Positions 11,905 to 20,849 of a stretch of DNA of 64,000 nt are shown in pieces. Below the pieces are notes generated by a model. It ran no database searches, was not told where the DNA came from, and saw only the letters and a list, made by a program, of their open reading frames with translations. The stretch spans positions 1,353,295 through 1,417,294 of the forward strand of contig NZ_KB849765.1 of assembly GCF_000369005.1 (NCBI RefSeq), given 5' to 3'. A program made the translations under genes and the position numbers. This stretch comes from Acinetobacter beijerinckii CIP 110307. GTDB lineage: Bacteria > Pseudomonadota > Gammaproteobacteria > Pseudomonadales > Moraxellaceae. Position 1 is the stretch's first letter. The number at the start of each line of letters is the position of its first letter.

Positions 11905-12396
11905 ATGATGAAGCAATCAAAAATATATTTATACGGCTTGATGGGCGTACTGAGTTATCTCCCTGTGAGCACATTTGCTGATAATGCATGGGGTGGATAC
12001 AGTTCGGTTGAACGTAGACCTTACCAGCAAGCACCTACTTATCAACAACCAGCACAAGATCCTTTTGCATTCTCAAATCAGCGATACACACCGACTGCGC
12101 CCCCAAAAGGTTATTATTATCAACCGAATCAAAATAATTATTCTCACTATCCAAATCATCGTCCTGGCGTGCGTATTGAATATTATCCTGAGACTCAATA
12201 CGAGCATGGTTATCGTAGAGAATCGTTTGTGGTAGGGAATGAGTTGCCGAATGAGTTTCGCAGTGAACGTTATGTGATTCAGGATTGGAATTCTTATTCA
12301 TTGCGAGAACCACCAAGAGGTCGGCACTGGGTGATGATTGATGGACGTTATTTTTTAGTGACTGATGATAATTTCCGAATTGAGATTATCCGCTGA
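11905..12396 (+). CDS. RcnB-like periplasmic protein (first of two)
   Basis: A signal peptide (about 25 residues, ending STFA) precedes a Tyr-, Pro- and Gln-rich linker and a C-terminal RcnB-type domain: GNELPNEFRSERYVI, then PPRGRHWVMIDGRYFLV and a final FRIEIIR. RcnB in E. coli is a periplasmic protein that affects nickel and cobalt homeostasis; many relatives have no tested function. The length is 163 residues. A paralogue follows 152 bases downstream with the same C-terminal pattern, so the pair probably arose by duplication. Metal binding is not shown here, as the linker is poor in His. Confidence 0.75.
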   Translation: MMKQSKIYLYGLMGVLSYLPVSTFADNAWGGYSSVERRPYQQAPTYQQPAQDPFAFSNQRYTPTAPPKGYYYQPNQNNYSHYPNHRPGVRIEYYPETQYEHGYRRESFVVGNELPNEFRSERYVIQDWNSYSLREPPRGRHWVMIDGRYFLVTDDNFRIEIIR

Positions 12397-12492
12397 TTTT
12401 AAATTAGGTTTATAAAAATTTAACAGGAAATGAATCTTCATAATTTCTTGGATTTCATTACAAAGCTTTGCAATGTCGTGTGTTTTATTCAT
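12355..12492 (-). CDS. Possible small antisense ORF, 45 residues
   Basis: Between the two RcnB-like genes, on the opposite strand, an ATG is preceded by an ideal ribosome-binding site (AAGGAGA, spacing about five bases). It opens a 45-residue frame beginning MNKTHDIAKLCNEIQEIMKI, which could form an amphipathic helix. The last 14 or so codons overlap the end of the first RcnB-like gene. I recognise no family. It may be a real small protein, the remains of a gene, or chance. Confidence 0.3.
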   Translation of the reverse strand: MNKTHDIAKLCNEIQEIMKIHFLLNFYKPNLKSADNLNSEIIISH

Positions 12493-12548
12493 GGTTTCTC
12501 CTTGAGTTTCTCTTAATCTGAACTCAGATCGAAACAAAGGATTAAACA

Positions 12549-12917
12549 ATGAAAAAGACAGTTGTATTGCTCGTATCATCTCTTATGCTTGGCATATCAG
12601 CTTCAGCTATGGCAGATTCTAATCGTTGGAATAATCACCACGATTATAAAGATCGCTATGAACAACGTTATGACAAACGTCATGATCATCGTGAACAACC
12701 TCGATGGTCTAAGGATGATCGAGGTCATCATTATGGTCAGCGTATCAATTTCAAACGTGGTGAGCGATTACCATCAGAATTCCGTAGTAATCGCTATGTC
12801 GTATCTAATTATCGCTATCATCGTTTATATCAACCACCACGCGGTTACAATTGGATGCAAGTACAAGGCAAATATGTATTGGTCGATTCTAAGTACAGAA
12901 TTTATCGAGTTGGATAA
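12549..12917 (+). CDS. RcnB-like periplasmic protein (second of two), His/Arg/Tyr-rich
   Basis: The protein has 122 residues: a signal peptide ending SAMA, a mature N-terminus rich in His, Asp, Arg and Tyr (about residues 24-65, for example RHDHREQPRW), then the RcnB-type domain (RGERLPSEFRSNRYVV, PPRGYNWMQVQGKYVLV). The His-rich part could bind metal. An AAGGAT ribosome-binding site supports the start. It follows a paralogue in the same direction and ends in a strong terminator. A role in metal or envelope homeostasis is inferred from family only. Confidence 0.78.
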   Translation: MKKTVVLLVSSLMLGISASAMADSNRWNNHHDYKDRYEQRYDKRHDHREQPRWSKDDRGHHYGQRINFKRGERLPSEFRSNRYVVSNYRYHRLYQPPRGYNWMQVQGKYVLVDSKYRIYRVG

Positions 12918-12930
12918 ATCAATCAATAAA

Positions 12931-12953
12931 AAAGCAGGCACAAAGCCTGCTTT
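12931..12953. terminator. Bidirectional terminator between rcnB-like and psiE-like genes
   Basis: A 9-bp stem (12931-12939 with 12945-12953, AAAGCAGGC against GCCTGCTTT) with T runs on both strands separates the convergent genes. Confidence 0.9.
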
Positions 12954-12956
12954 TTT

Positions 12957-13454
12957 TTATGCGAGTTCGTCATCTTGTGGTCGAGGTGTTTTATTTACTG
13001 GAACTTGTTGTTCTTGCTCTTTGCCTCGAATGACAGATGGATAATTCCATGAAGCAAAACGTACGATGAGAATGGCGAAAGCTAAAATTAAAATAGAACC
13101 TGTGATAATCACCAAATCCATAGATGCTTTATGGTTATGTTGGATGTCTGCAATTAAAAGTCGAGTCAGTGCTGTTATTGCGACATAAATCAAAAAACGC
13201 ACAGGCATATGATTGGTTTTAAAATAAATTCCAACCATTGCACCTAGCTCAAGATAAATAAAGAGCAATAAAATGTCGTCAATGGTTGCATATTGCTTAA
13301 CTGTTAAAATATCAATAACTGTATGTACTGCTGACCATGCGACCATACAGCCAATAATAAACAATGCCAAATAATGGAATGCTTCAACGGCATAGTGACC
13401 GAAGCGATCGAAAAGACGCTGTAAGTTTTCAAGTTTCTGTTTTGAATTGGACAT
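12957..13454 (-). CDS. PsiE-family (phosphate-starvation-inducible) membrane protein
   Basis: A 165-residue protein with four hydrophobic helices and the arrangement of the PsiE family, including the block DDILLLFIYLELGAMVGIYF near the middle. PsiE in E. coli is induced by phosphate limitation; its action is unknown. A TTG 14 codons upstream (13496) would lengthen the protein, but the ATG at 13454 gives the usual PsiE-like start and is chosen here. The charged, Gln- and Pro-rich C-terminus should be cytoplasmic. Confidence 0.75.
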   Translation of the reverse strand: MSNSKQKLENLQRLFDRFGHYAVEAFHYLALFIIGCMVAWSAVHTVIDILTVKQYATIDDILLLFIYLELGAMVGIYFKTNHMPVRFLIYVAITALTRLLIADIQHNHKASMDLVIITGSILILAFAILIVRFASWNYPSVIRGKEQEQQVPVNKTPRPQDDELA

Positions 13455-13630
13455 ATGGATGGAATAATCTTTGGGGATGTCGAGAATATACAGCAAATTT
13501 CGTGCACAAAACGTAGTGAAACTTATGGAATCTAAATGAAAGGATAAATGTTTTGAAATTTAGATTATTTACAATCGGTATTGTTTTTATATAAAGTCAG
13601 CTAAATATTAAAGTTCTGAATCATTGAAAT

Positions 13631-13662
13631 AAAAAAGCGTCTGAATATTCAGACGCTTTTTT
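13631..13662 (-). terminator. Terminator after the first acyl-CoA dehydrogenase gene
   Basis: A perfect 32-base palindrome (AAAAAAGCGTCTGAATATTC and its mirror) forms a strong stem flanked by A and T runs, 12 bases past the stop at 13675. It would act on both strands. Confidence 0.9.
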
Positions 13663-13674
13663 CTGCTTAAAGCA

Positions 13675-15456
13675 TTAAGCTTGGTTTGTGAAGTAATCTT
13701 CGCTGAAGTTCATGATCAAGTCAGAACCCGCTTTGATTTTTGCTAAACGAGAGTCGATTTCAGGTAAGATGCGATCGACGAAGTATTGTGCTAAAGCAAG
13801 TTTGTTTTGATAGAAATCACCAGACTTATCTTTTGCCGCAGCTGAGATTTTAGCAAACATATATGCGAAGCTGAGTAAACCAACTGCATGTAAGTAATCT
13901 ACTGCAGCCGCATTCGGGAAGTCTACATTTTCAGCAGCTTGCTCAATGATGAATTGAGTGATTGCTTCAATTTCAGTTGCAGCGTCTAGAGTTGCATCTT
14001 TAATGAAGTTTAAATCAGTATCTAATGCATTGGCAAAATCACGGATTTCAGTGATGTACTCTGCGATGAAAGCACCACCACATTTAATCGTTTTACGACC
14101 AATTAAATCTTGAGATTGAACGCCGTTTGTACCTTCGTAAATCTGAGCAATACGAAGATCACGAATACATTGTTCCATACCCCATTCACGAATATAACCG
14201 TGACCACCAAATACCATTTGTGCATCTAAGGTTGCTTGGAAGGCAGTATCAGTGAGATATGCTTTTGCAATTGGCGTTAATAGAGCAACGCGGTCATTGG
14301 CTTTTTTAACAGCTTCAGCATCAGTTGAGAATTTAGTGATGTCGAGCTGTTGGCCAACATAGACTGCGAATGCACGTGATGCTTCGTTATTGGCACGTAC
14401 GTTGAGCAACATGCGACGTACATCACCATGCACTAAAATGCTATCAGCAGGTTTGTTTGGAGATTGAACACCAGCAGCGCTACGACCTTGCAAACGGTCA
14501 GTCGCGTATTGTGCTGCATTTTGATAAGCAAATTCAGAAGCACCAAGACCTTGGATACCCATCGACAAACGTTCATAGTTCATCATCACGAACATCGCAG
14601 CCAAACCTTCGTTTTCTTTACCAACGAGGTAGCCTTTCGCACCGTCAAAGTTCATCACACATGTTGCAGAGGCTTTGATCCCCATTTTATGTTCGATAGA
14701 ACCAGGGCCAACAGGGTTGCGCTCACCTAATGAACCATCTTCATTTAACAGGAACTTAGGTACGATGAATAACGAAATACCACGTGAACCCGCAGGTGCA
14801 TTTGGAGTTTTCGCAAGTACAAGGTGAATGATGTTTTCAGCTAGATCGTTATCACCGCCAGTGATGAAGATTTTAGTACCTGTAATATTGTAGGTACCAT
14901 CTTCATTTGGTTCAGCTTTAGTTTTAATAATCCCTAAATCTGTACCTGCATGTGGCTCAGTTAAGCACATGGTGCCTGACCATTCGCCAGAGTAGATTTT
15001 AGGTAAATAAGTTTCTTTTTGCTCTTGTGAAGCATAGCTGTTTAAAGCCATACCTGCACCCACAGAAAGAAGCGGGTAGAGCATGAACGAAGGATTCGTT
15101 GCGAATAACATTTCATCAGAGAGTACAGTCAGCATCTTAGGCATTGCCTGACCGCCCCATTCTTCATCTGCACCTAGGCCGATCCAACCACCTTCAGCGT
15201 ATTGACGGAAAGCTTCTTTAAAACCAGCTGGTGTGAAAACTTCGCCATTTTCCCAACGTGCGCCTTCTTCATCACCTGTACGGTTAAGTGGGTGAGTGAC
15301 GTTTTGGGCAAATTTAGCCATTTCTTCTAAAATTGCTTCAGCGGTTGCGGCATCTACATGAGCAAGTTTCTCATTAGACTGCCAAAATTGTTCTGCTTTA
15401 AATACATCATTTAAGATGAATTTCATGTCTGCTAAAGGAGCATTGTAAATTGGCAT
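13675..15456 (-). CDS. Acyl-CoA dehydrogenase (FadE1/FadE2 type, about 600 residues)
   Basis: Catalyses the first, FAD-dependent step of fatty acid beta-oxidation. The 593 residues are the long form: acyl-CoA dehydrogenase N-terminal, middle (CLTEPHAGTDLG near residue 160) and C-terminal domains, followed by the extra C-terminal domain of this subgroup. The motif GGHGYIREWGMEQ near 416-428 holds the family region near the flavin and catalytic base. It resembles Pseudomonas FadE proteins starting MPxYxAPLxDMxF. Its neighbour upstream is a paralogue in the same orientation but separated by its own terminator. Chain-length preference cannot be read from the sequence. Confidence 0.93.
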   Translation of the reverse strand: MPIYNAPLADMKFILNDVFKAEQFWQSNEKLAHVDAATAEAILEEMAKFAQNVTHPLNRTGDEEGARWENGEVFTPAGFKEAFRQYAEGGWIGLGADEEWGGQAMPKMLTVLSDEMLFATNPSFMLYPLLSVGAGMALNSYASQEQKETYLPKIYSGEWSGTMCLTEPHAGTDLGIIKTKAEPNEDGTYNITGTKIFITGGDNDLAENIIHLVLAKTPNAPAGSRGISLFIVPKFLLNEDGSLGERNPVGPGSIEHKMGIKASATCVMNFDGAKGYLVGKENEGLAAMFVMMNYERLSMGIQGLGASEFAYQNAAQYATDRLQGRSAAGVQSPNKPADSILVHGDVRRMLLNVRANNEASRAFAVYVGQQLDITKFSTDAEAVKKANDRVALLTPIAKAYLTDTAFQATLDAQMVFGGHGYIREWGMEQCIRDLRIAQIYEGTNGVQSQDLIGRKTIKCGGAFIAEYITEIRDFANALDTDLNFIKDATLDAATEIEAITQFIIEQAAENVDFPNAAAVDYLHAVGLLSFAYMFAKISAAAKDKSGDFYQNKLALAQYFVDRILPEIDSRLAKIKAGSDLIMNFSEDYFTNQA

Positions 15457-15546
15457 AATCGTTCCCTTCTACGCACAGGTCATGTGCAAAGTGATCAAAT
15501 AAAACGAACAAATAAATGAATAAGGTAAATTTAGCATTGATTAAAC

Positions 15547-15583
15547 AAAAAAAGGACGGTCAAAACTGACCAGTCCTTTTTTT
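15547..15583 (-). terminator. Terminator after the second acyl-CoA dehydrogenase gene
   Basis: An inverted repeat (GGACGGTCA against TGACC-A-GTCC, one bulged base) flanked by A and T runs lies 34 bases beyond the stop at 15617, separating the two paralogues into different transcripts. Confidence 0.85.
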
Positions 15584-15616
15584 GTGATGAACGTTGCATC
15601 TCATTCTAATCTATGA

Positions 15617-17419
15617 TTAGAACGCGAAGTGTTCCGCATCAAGTTCAAACAATGGCGCTACGCCAGTTGAAAGAACATCTACATGTGAGCGAACACGTGG
15701 CAAGATCTTCTTGAAGTAGAAGCGAGCAGTGGTCACTTTTGCATTGTAGAAGTCAACTTCTGTTGAACCTTCAGCCAATTTCTCTTGAGCAACAAGTGCC
15801 ATACGCGCCCATAAGTAAGCAAGCGTTACATAACCAGAGAAGTATAAGTAGTCAACCGCAGCTGCACCCACTTCATCAGGATTTTGCATTGCACGCATAC
15901 CGATTTGCATGGTGATATCGCCCCATTCTTTGTTTGCAGCAGCCAATGGTGCAAGGAATTCTTGCATCGCAGCATTGTCTTTGTTTGCTTCAACAAATTT
16001 ATGGATGATCTTAGTGAAATCTTTAAGCATTGCACCTTGAGTTTGCAATACTTTACGACCTAATAAGTCAAGCGCTTGAATCTCAGTAGTACCTTCGTAT
16101 AAGCAAGCAATACGTGTATCACGTACGATTTGCTCCATACCGTGCTCAGAAATAAAGCCGTGACCACCAAATACTTGCACACCATGCTTCGCAGATTCAG
16201 AACCAGTTTCAGTTAAGAATGCTTTAGCAATTGGAGTTAACAAAGACAAGATGTTATCAGCAAACTTACGCTCTTCTTCAGTTTCGCCTTTTTCAACGAT
16301 GTCTGCATACTGAGCCAATAAGTAAACCAGTGCACGACCACCTTCAGCAAATGCTTTTTGGGTTAAAAGCATGTTACGAACAGCAGGGTGAACAATAATT
16401 GGATCTGCTTCTTTTTCAGGCGCTTTAGGACCTGAAAGTGAACGCATCGCTAAACGATCTTTCGCATATGCTAAAGCACCTTGGAAAGAACCTTCAGATG
16501 CAGCAAGACCTTGAACTGCCGTGCCAATACGTGCAGTGTTCATGAATGTGAACATGCAGTTTAGACCGCGGTTTTCTGGCCCAATCAAGTAACCTTTTGC
16601 TTTATCAAAGTTGATCACGCAAGTTGCGTTACCATGGATACCCATTTTGTGTTCGATCGAACCACAACGTACTGCATTGCGCTCGCCAACTGAACCATCT
16701 TCATTTACAAGGAACTTAGGTACGATGAAGAGAGAAATACCTTTAGTGCCTTTAGGCGCACCTGGTAAACGTGCAAGAACGATGTGAACGATGTTGTCAG
16801 CCATGTCATGTTCACCAGCAGAGATAAAGATTTTCTCGCCAGAAATTGCATAGCTACCATCATCATTTGGTTCTGCTTTAGTACGAATAATACCTAAGTC
16901 TGAACCAGCATGAGATTCTGTTAAGCACATGGTACCAGTCCAAACACCTGATACAAGGTTTGGCATATAAGTCGCTTTTTGCTCATCAGAACCGTGGTGT
17001 TCAATTGTACGAACAGCACCATGAGAAAGACCTGGGTACATACCCCAAGACCAGTTTGCTGTACCAACCATTTCAGAGATCGTAATCCCTAATGAGTTTG
17101 GTAATGCTTGACCGCCAAACTCTTCATCAGCAGAAAGAGAAGGGAAGCCTAATTCGATATATTTTTGATACGCTTCTTTAAAGCCTGTAGGTGTAGTAAC
17201 AACACCATCATTCCAAGTACAACCTTCACGGTCGCCTGTTTGATTAATTGGAGAAAGTTCATTCTCACAAAAATCAGCCGCTGCTTCTAGATATTGATCA
17301 ACCAATTCACGGCTTACTGTGTCTTGAAATGCAGGAAGTTTCGCGTAATGTGCTTCAGCGTTTAATAATTCGTGCAATACGAACTGCATATCACGTAAGG
17401 GTGCTTTGTATTGTGGCAT
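15617..17419 (-). CDS. Acyl-CoA dehydrogenase (second paralogue, 600 residues)
   Basis: A paralogue of the preceding enzyme with the same domain order. It opens MPQYKAPLRDMQFVL, has CLTESHAGSDLG near residue 165 and GGHGFISEHGMEQI near 425, and carries the C-terminal extension of the 600-residue subgroup. An AGGAA ribosome-binding site precedes the ATG. The tandem pair suggests enzymes with different acyl chain ranges, as described for the FadE1/FadE2 pair of Pseudomonas aeruginosa. A TGGTTAAACCA palindrome just upstream of the start may be an operator. Confidence 0.93.
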   Translation of the reverse strand: MPQYKAPLRDMQFVLHELLNAEAHYAKLPAFQDTVSRELVDQYLEAAADFCENELSPINQTGDREGCTWNDGVVTTPTGFKEAYQKYIELGFPSLSADEEFGGQALPNSLGITISEMVGTANWSWGMYPGLSHGAVRTIEHHGSDEQKATYMPNLVSGVWTGTMCLTESHAGSDLGIIRTKAEPNDDGSYAISGEKIFISAGEHDMADNIVHIVLARLPGAPKGTKGISLFIVPKFLVNEDGSVGERNAVRCGSIEHKMGIHGNATCVINFDKAKGYLIGPENRGLNCMFTFMNTARIGTAVQGLAASEGSFQGALAYAKDRLAMRSLSGPKAPEKEADPIIVHPAVRNMLLTQKAFAEGGRALVYLLAQYADIVEKGETEEERKFADNILSLLTPIAKAFLTETGSESAKHGVQVFGGHGFISEHGMEQIVRDTRIACLYEGTTEIQALDLLGRKVLQTQGAMLKDFTKIIHKFVEANKDNAAMQEFLAPLAAANKEWGDITMQIGMRAMQNPDEVGAAAVDYLYFSGYVTLAYLWARMALVAQEKLAEGSTEVDFYNAKVTTARFYFKKILPRVRSHVDVLSTGVAPLFELDAEHFAF

Positions 17420-17892
17420 AGCGGGTTCCTCAATACTGGTTAAACCAGAGTTATAATCTTAGTCAATGATAAATGTGCCCAATGACACCATTTTGTACTG
17501 CTAATCGTGCAACAAGTTATAGTTCGGTACAAGCTATTACAGGTCATTTCTTAGTGACTGTGAAGTCAAAGATTGTCGTGTTGCCTGTATAAGCGCTTAG
17601 ATTGTATGTGGTTTTTAAGATTTTTTCTCATTTTGCTGATTGAAAATCGTAAGCAGCTGTGTAATGGCTGATTTAGTCTAAATTTGGATAAAAAAAGAAA
17701 TGAATTCTTCTGAGTCGTTTAATACCGTTAAGACTGTAATAAAATTAAAAATCAGGGTGTTGATTGCATTTAAACAAGCATTTTAATCAAATAATTCAAC
17801 GTATAAGTTTTATTTCATCAATTTAAATCGCAGTGAAATAACAATTTTAAAAGTTAAAAAAAGGCGCTTAAAGCGCCATGAGGAAGGGAGGT
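17420..17892. other. 473-base intergenic region
   Basis: Apart from the candidate operator next to the acyl-CoA dehydrogenase start, I see only AT-rich sequence with stop codons in all frames and no tRNA or repeat. The right end (about 17863-17877) has a small GGCGCTTAAAGCGCC palindrome just after the lipoprotein stop that could end that transcript. Confidence 0.6.
17436..17448. promoter_or_regulatory. Candidate operator upstream of the acyl-CoA dehydrogenase gene
   Basis: The near-perfect palindrome CTGGTTAAACCAG lies 17 bases before the start codon, between the ribosome-binding site and a TATAAC box. It has the TGG-N5-CCA form used by FadR/GntR-type regulators of fatty acid genes. The palindrome is seen; the regulator is inferred. 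Confidence 0.35.
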
Positions 17893-18267
17893 TTAGCTTG
17901 TTGAATTGGCTTGACGCTTGAACTGAGATTTATCTGGGGTAAAACGAACGTCGCAAGTTCCCTCAATGATGTGATTGTTCCATTGAACATTCACTTTTTC
18001 GCCAATACGTTTACCTTGACAGGCTTTTTCAATTTGAACTTTTTGAGCTTGATGTTGTTGGCGCATTTGATCGCGTTGTTCTAAACGTTGTTCACGTTTT
18101 GCTTGCCATTCGGCACGTTGTTCTGGTGTCAGCGGAGCGCGTTGCATATTATGGCGATGATGATCGTGTTTCATTGCTCGGTCTGTAGGTGATGTTGATT
18201 GGCAGGCCGCCAAACCTAAAGCAGAACCAAGCAGAGTCGTCATGAGTACAATTTTGGTCTTATTCAT
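17893..18267 (-). CDS. Small lipoprotein, His/Gln/Arg-rich, Spy-like features
   Basis: The 124-residue protein has a lipoprotein signal ending LAAC (Cys about residue 22), a His-rich stretch (MKHDHHRHNM), then LTPEQRAEWQAKREQRLEQR, a charged helical segment with an LTxxQ-like motif as in Spy/CpxP chaperones, and two further Cys near the C-terminus. I do not claim membership of that family. The ATG at 18267 has a GGA ribosome-binding site; an ATG 12 codons upstream would spoil the signal peptide. It is divergent from baeS, so it may be a BaeR target, as spy is in E. coli (inference). Confidence 0.7.
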   Translation of the reverse strand: MNKTKIVLMTTLLGSALGLAACQSTSPTDRAMKHDHHRHNMQRAPLTPEQRAEWQAKREQRLEQRDQMRQQHQAQKVQIEKACQGKRIGEKVNVQWNNHIIEGTCDVRFTPDKSQFKRQANSTS

Positions 18268-18398
18268 TGTTTTATCCAGCGTGATCAGTTGAGATTTGAT
18301 CATTAAAGATTAGATAATAAAGATGAAGAAACAATGGAGAGTTTTTTTCGACCATGTTGGTTACAATCCATAAATAGAACACTATTGAGATTCTGCAT

Positions 18399-20069
18399 TT
18401 GAATGTTCGTCGCGTGCCCTTAGCCTTACGCTTGTTTTTAACTGTTTTATTGACGACTTTGCTCATCGCAACGATTAGCTTAGGTATTTTACATTGGACT
18501 ATGCAAAAGAACTTTGCACGTTATGTTGCTGATGTTGAAATGCAAAAGTTGGATCGACTGATTGCTAACTTAGGTAATGTCTATACGGTTTATCACGATT
18601 GGGGCAATGCGATTCAGGCGCAGATTTTACAAATTGAAGGTACTGCTGCACCAGACGACTATGATCGACTTTCTCAGTGGTGGTTACGCCGCCAATATGA
18701 TATTGCTTTGCAGCAACGTTACTTTAATGATCACACGCTACTCAGTCTATCTCCAACCTTAGCGCAAAATAATACTGAAATTAAAAATCGCCAAATCTTT
18801 AATGATGAAGAGTTAAAAATATTAAAACTGAATTTACCCTCAGAATATCAACCCTTTGAAGGTTTGCGTTTTCCGTTAAGTCCAAGTCAATTTCGCTTAA
18901 AAAAAGAAGCGAATGACTCGAAGCAAGCGGTTAGTTCGAACAATAATCAGAACCATGTGAAAAAACAATTTGTCTCCATTCCAGATCGTTTAGGATTGAG
19001 TTCTCGATTGTCTTTGTATGATGACAAACAGCAATTTATTGTAGGTGAGCCTGCGAGCGATCAACTTTCATTTCGTCCGATTGTTGTCGGGGAAAAAGTG
19101 GTTGGTTATTTAGGTTTGAAACCTGTTTTAGATCAGGATGATGCATCAAGTATTAACTTCTTTAGTAATCAAAAGCGTTATCTATTTTTGGTTTATGTGC
19201 TCACTGTATTATCTAGTTTAGTTGCTGCATTATTAATGGCGACCTATTTTAAAAAGCCAATTCAACGTTTGCTTAATGCCACTTTAGAATTAACTCGCGG
19301 AAACTATCAACATCAAGTAAAAATTAGACGGAATGATGAGTTGGGTGATTTATCAAACCAAATCAATAATTTGTCTGATATTTTACATCAACATGAAGAA
19401 TCTCGTCGGCAATGGGTTGCGGACACGTCACATGAACTAAAAACCCCTTTAGCGGTTTTACAAGCTCAGATTGAGGCGATGCAAGATGGCATTCGTAAAG
19501 CCACGCCAGAACATTTAAGTGCCATGATGCGACAAGTGGCAAGTTTGAAAAAGTTGACTCAAGATTTGGCGGATTTAGCACAAGCTGACGCTCAACAACT
19601 GAAATGTTATTTTGCTGAGGTCAATCCATGGGAAGTGGTGTTACAGGAAGTAGAGAACTTTAAGTCGACCTTTGAACAAAACCAACTCGAAGTTTTACTT
19701 TCAGGCGAAGGTTTGATTTTGTCTTTAGATCGCGATCGCTTTAAACAAATTATTGTCAATTTATTAGGTAATTGCGTTCGATATACAGAGCAAGGTGGAA
19801 AGATACAGATTCATACTCAACAAAATGAGCAACAATGGATATTGTATGTGGATGACAGTCCGTTTGGTTTAAATGACGAGCAACTGGCACGCTTAGGCGA
19901 ACGTTTTTATCGTGTTGATGATTCTCGTACAAGGAGTACAGGTGGTACAGGTTTAGGTTTAGCGCTGTCATGTAAATTGGCCCAAGCATTAGGTGGCTCA
20001 CTCACATTTGAACATTCACCATTAGGTGGATTACGTTGTGTACTGACTTTTCCAAAATCAATTAAATAA
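18399..20069 (+). CDS. baeS: Envelope-stress sensor histidine kinase BaeS
   Basis: Inner-membrane kinase of 556 residues: N-terminal helix (about 10-32), a periplasmic sensor region to about 265, a second helix, HAMP linker (FKKPIQRLLNATLELTRGNY), then HisKA with DTSHELKTPL (phosphorylated His345), and a HATPase domain with NLLGNCVRYTE and GGTGLGLALS. It phosphorylates BaeR, whose gene follows 45 bases later. In Acinetobacter BaeSR affects AdeABC-type efflux and tigecycline response. Identification rests on gene pairing and on the very Acinetobacter BaeR-like partner. The periplasmic part has a Gln/Asn-rich insert near residues 175-190 that looks variable. Confidence 0.92.
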   Translation: MNVRRVPLALRLFLTVLLTTLLIATISLGILHWTMQKNFARYVADVEMQKLDRLIANLGNVYTVYHDWGNAIQAQILQIEGTAAPDDYDRLSQWWLRRQYDIALQQRYFNDHTLLSLSPTLAQNNTEIKNRQIFNDEELKILKLNLPSEYQPFEGLRFPLSPSQFRLKKEANDSKQAVSSNNNQNHVKKQFVSIPDRLGLSSRLSLYDDKQQFIVGEPASDQLSFRPIVVGEKVVGYLGLKPVLDQDDASSINFFSNQKRYLFLVYVLTVLSSLVAALLMATYFKKPIQRLLNATLELTRGNYQHQVKIRRNDELGDLSNQINNLSDILHQHEESRRQWVADTSHELKTPLAVLQAQIEAMQDGIRKATPEHLSAMMRQVASLKKLTQDLADLAQADAQQLKCYFAEVNPWEVVLQEVENFKSTFEQNQLEVLLSGEGLILSLDRDRFKQIIVNLLGNCVRYTEQGGKIQIHTQQNEQQWILYVDDSPFGLNDEQLARLGERFYRVDDSRTRSTGGTGLGLALSCKLAQALGGSLTFEHSPLGGLRCVLTFPKSIK

Positions 20070-20114
20070 CTTTTAGATCCTCTGATGTTGAGGATGATGG
20101 ATAGGATGAAAACC

Positions 20115-20798
20115 ATGAAACACATTATGTTGGTTGAAGATGAAGTTGAACTGGCACAGTTGGTTCGTGATTATTTGGAAGCTGCTGGTTTTGAAGTGAG
20201 CATGTTTCATGATGGTCAAGATGCTTATGCTCAGTTTCAGCAGCGCAAACCAAATTTGATGATTTTGGATCTTATGGTACCGCGTATGGATGGCTTAACC
20301 ATTTGCCGTAAAGTGCGTGAACAGTCTGATTTACCGATTATCATGGTGACTGCGAGAACAGAAGAAATTGATCGTGTTTTAGGATTAAATATGGGTGCAG
20401 ATGACTATATCTGTAAGCCATTTAGCCCGAAAGAATTGGTTGCTCGTGTGCAAGCGGTGTTACGCCGTTTAGAGCGTAAGGCTGAACCAGAGCAAAATGA
20501 TTTATTCCGTATTGATAAAGCTCAACAACGAATTTGGTATCAACAAAAAGCGTTGACTTTAACGCCAACAGAGTTCCGTTTATTAGAATTATTCTTAGAA
20601 CATTTAGGTCAAGTCTATTCACGCGCACAGTTGTTGGATCATATTAATCCAGATAGTTTTGATGTGGCAGACCGTGTCATCGATAGCCATATTAAAAATC
20701 TACGTCGTAAAATTACTGAAGCTGCTGAAACAGGTAATCGACATGAGTGGATTCAGGCTGTTTATGGTGTTGGCTATCGTTTTGAATATCCAGAATAA
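20115..20798 (+). CDS. baeR: Response regulator BaeR (OmpR family)
   Basis: A DNA-binding response regulator of 227 residues: receiver domain (MLVEDEVELAQLVRDYLEAA, phosphoacceptor Asp about 52 in MILDLMVPRMDG, and Lys in DDYICKPFSPKEL) and a winged-helix output domain (LTPTEFRLLELFLEH, VDSHIKNLRRKI-like). It closely resembles Acinetobacter BaeR as remembered. The start at 20115 (MKHIMLV) is preferred to an ATG ten codons upstream because AGGATG lies at the right distance. It is the second gene of the baeSR operon. Confidence 0.93.
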   Translation: MKHIMLVEDEVELAQLVRDYLEAAGFEVSMFHDGQDAYAQFQQRKPNLMILDLMVPRMDGLTICRKVREQSDLPIIMVTARTEEIDRVLGLNMGADDYICKPFSPKELVARVQAVLRRLERKAEPEQNDLFRIDKAQQRIWYQQKALTLTPTEFRLLELFLEHLGQVYSRAQLLDHINPDSFDVADRVIDSHIKNLRRKITEAAETGNRHEWIQAVYGVGYRFEYPE

Positions 20799-20810
20799 AT
20801 TAATATAAGC

Positions 20811-20839
20811 GCTTGCCTTATGACCTTGATAAGGCAAGC
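20811..20839. terminator. Hairpin between baeR and the convergent exported-protein gene
   Basis: A perfect 10-bp stem (GCTTGCCTTA at 20811-20820 with TAAGGCAAGC at 20830-20839) lies between convergent genes. No T run follows on the plus strand, so termination is likely but not certain. Confidence 0.6.
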
Positions 20840-20849
20840 CTAGTGAAAT

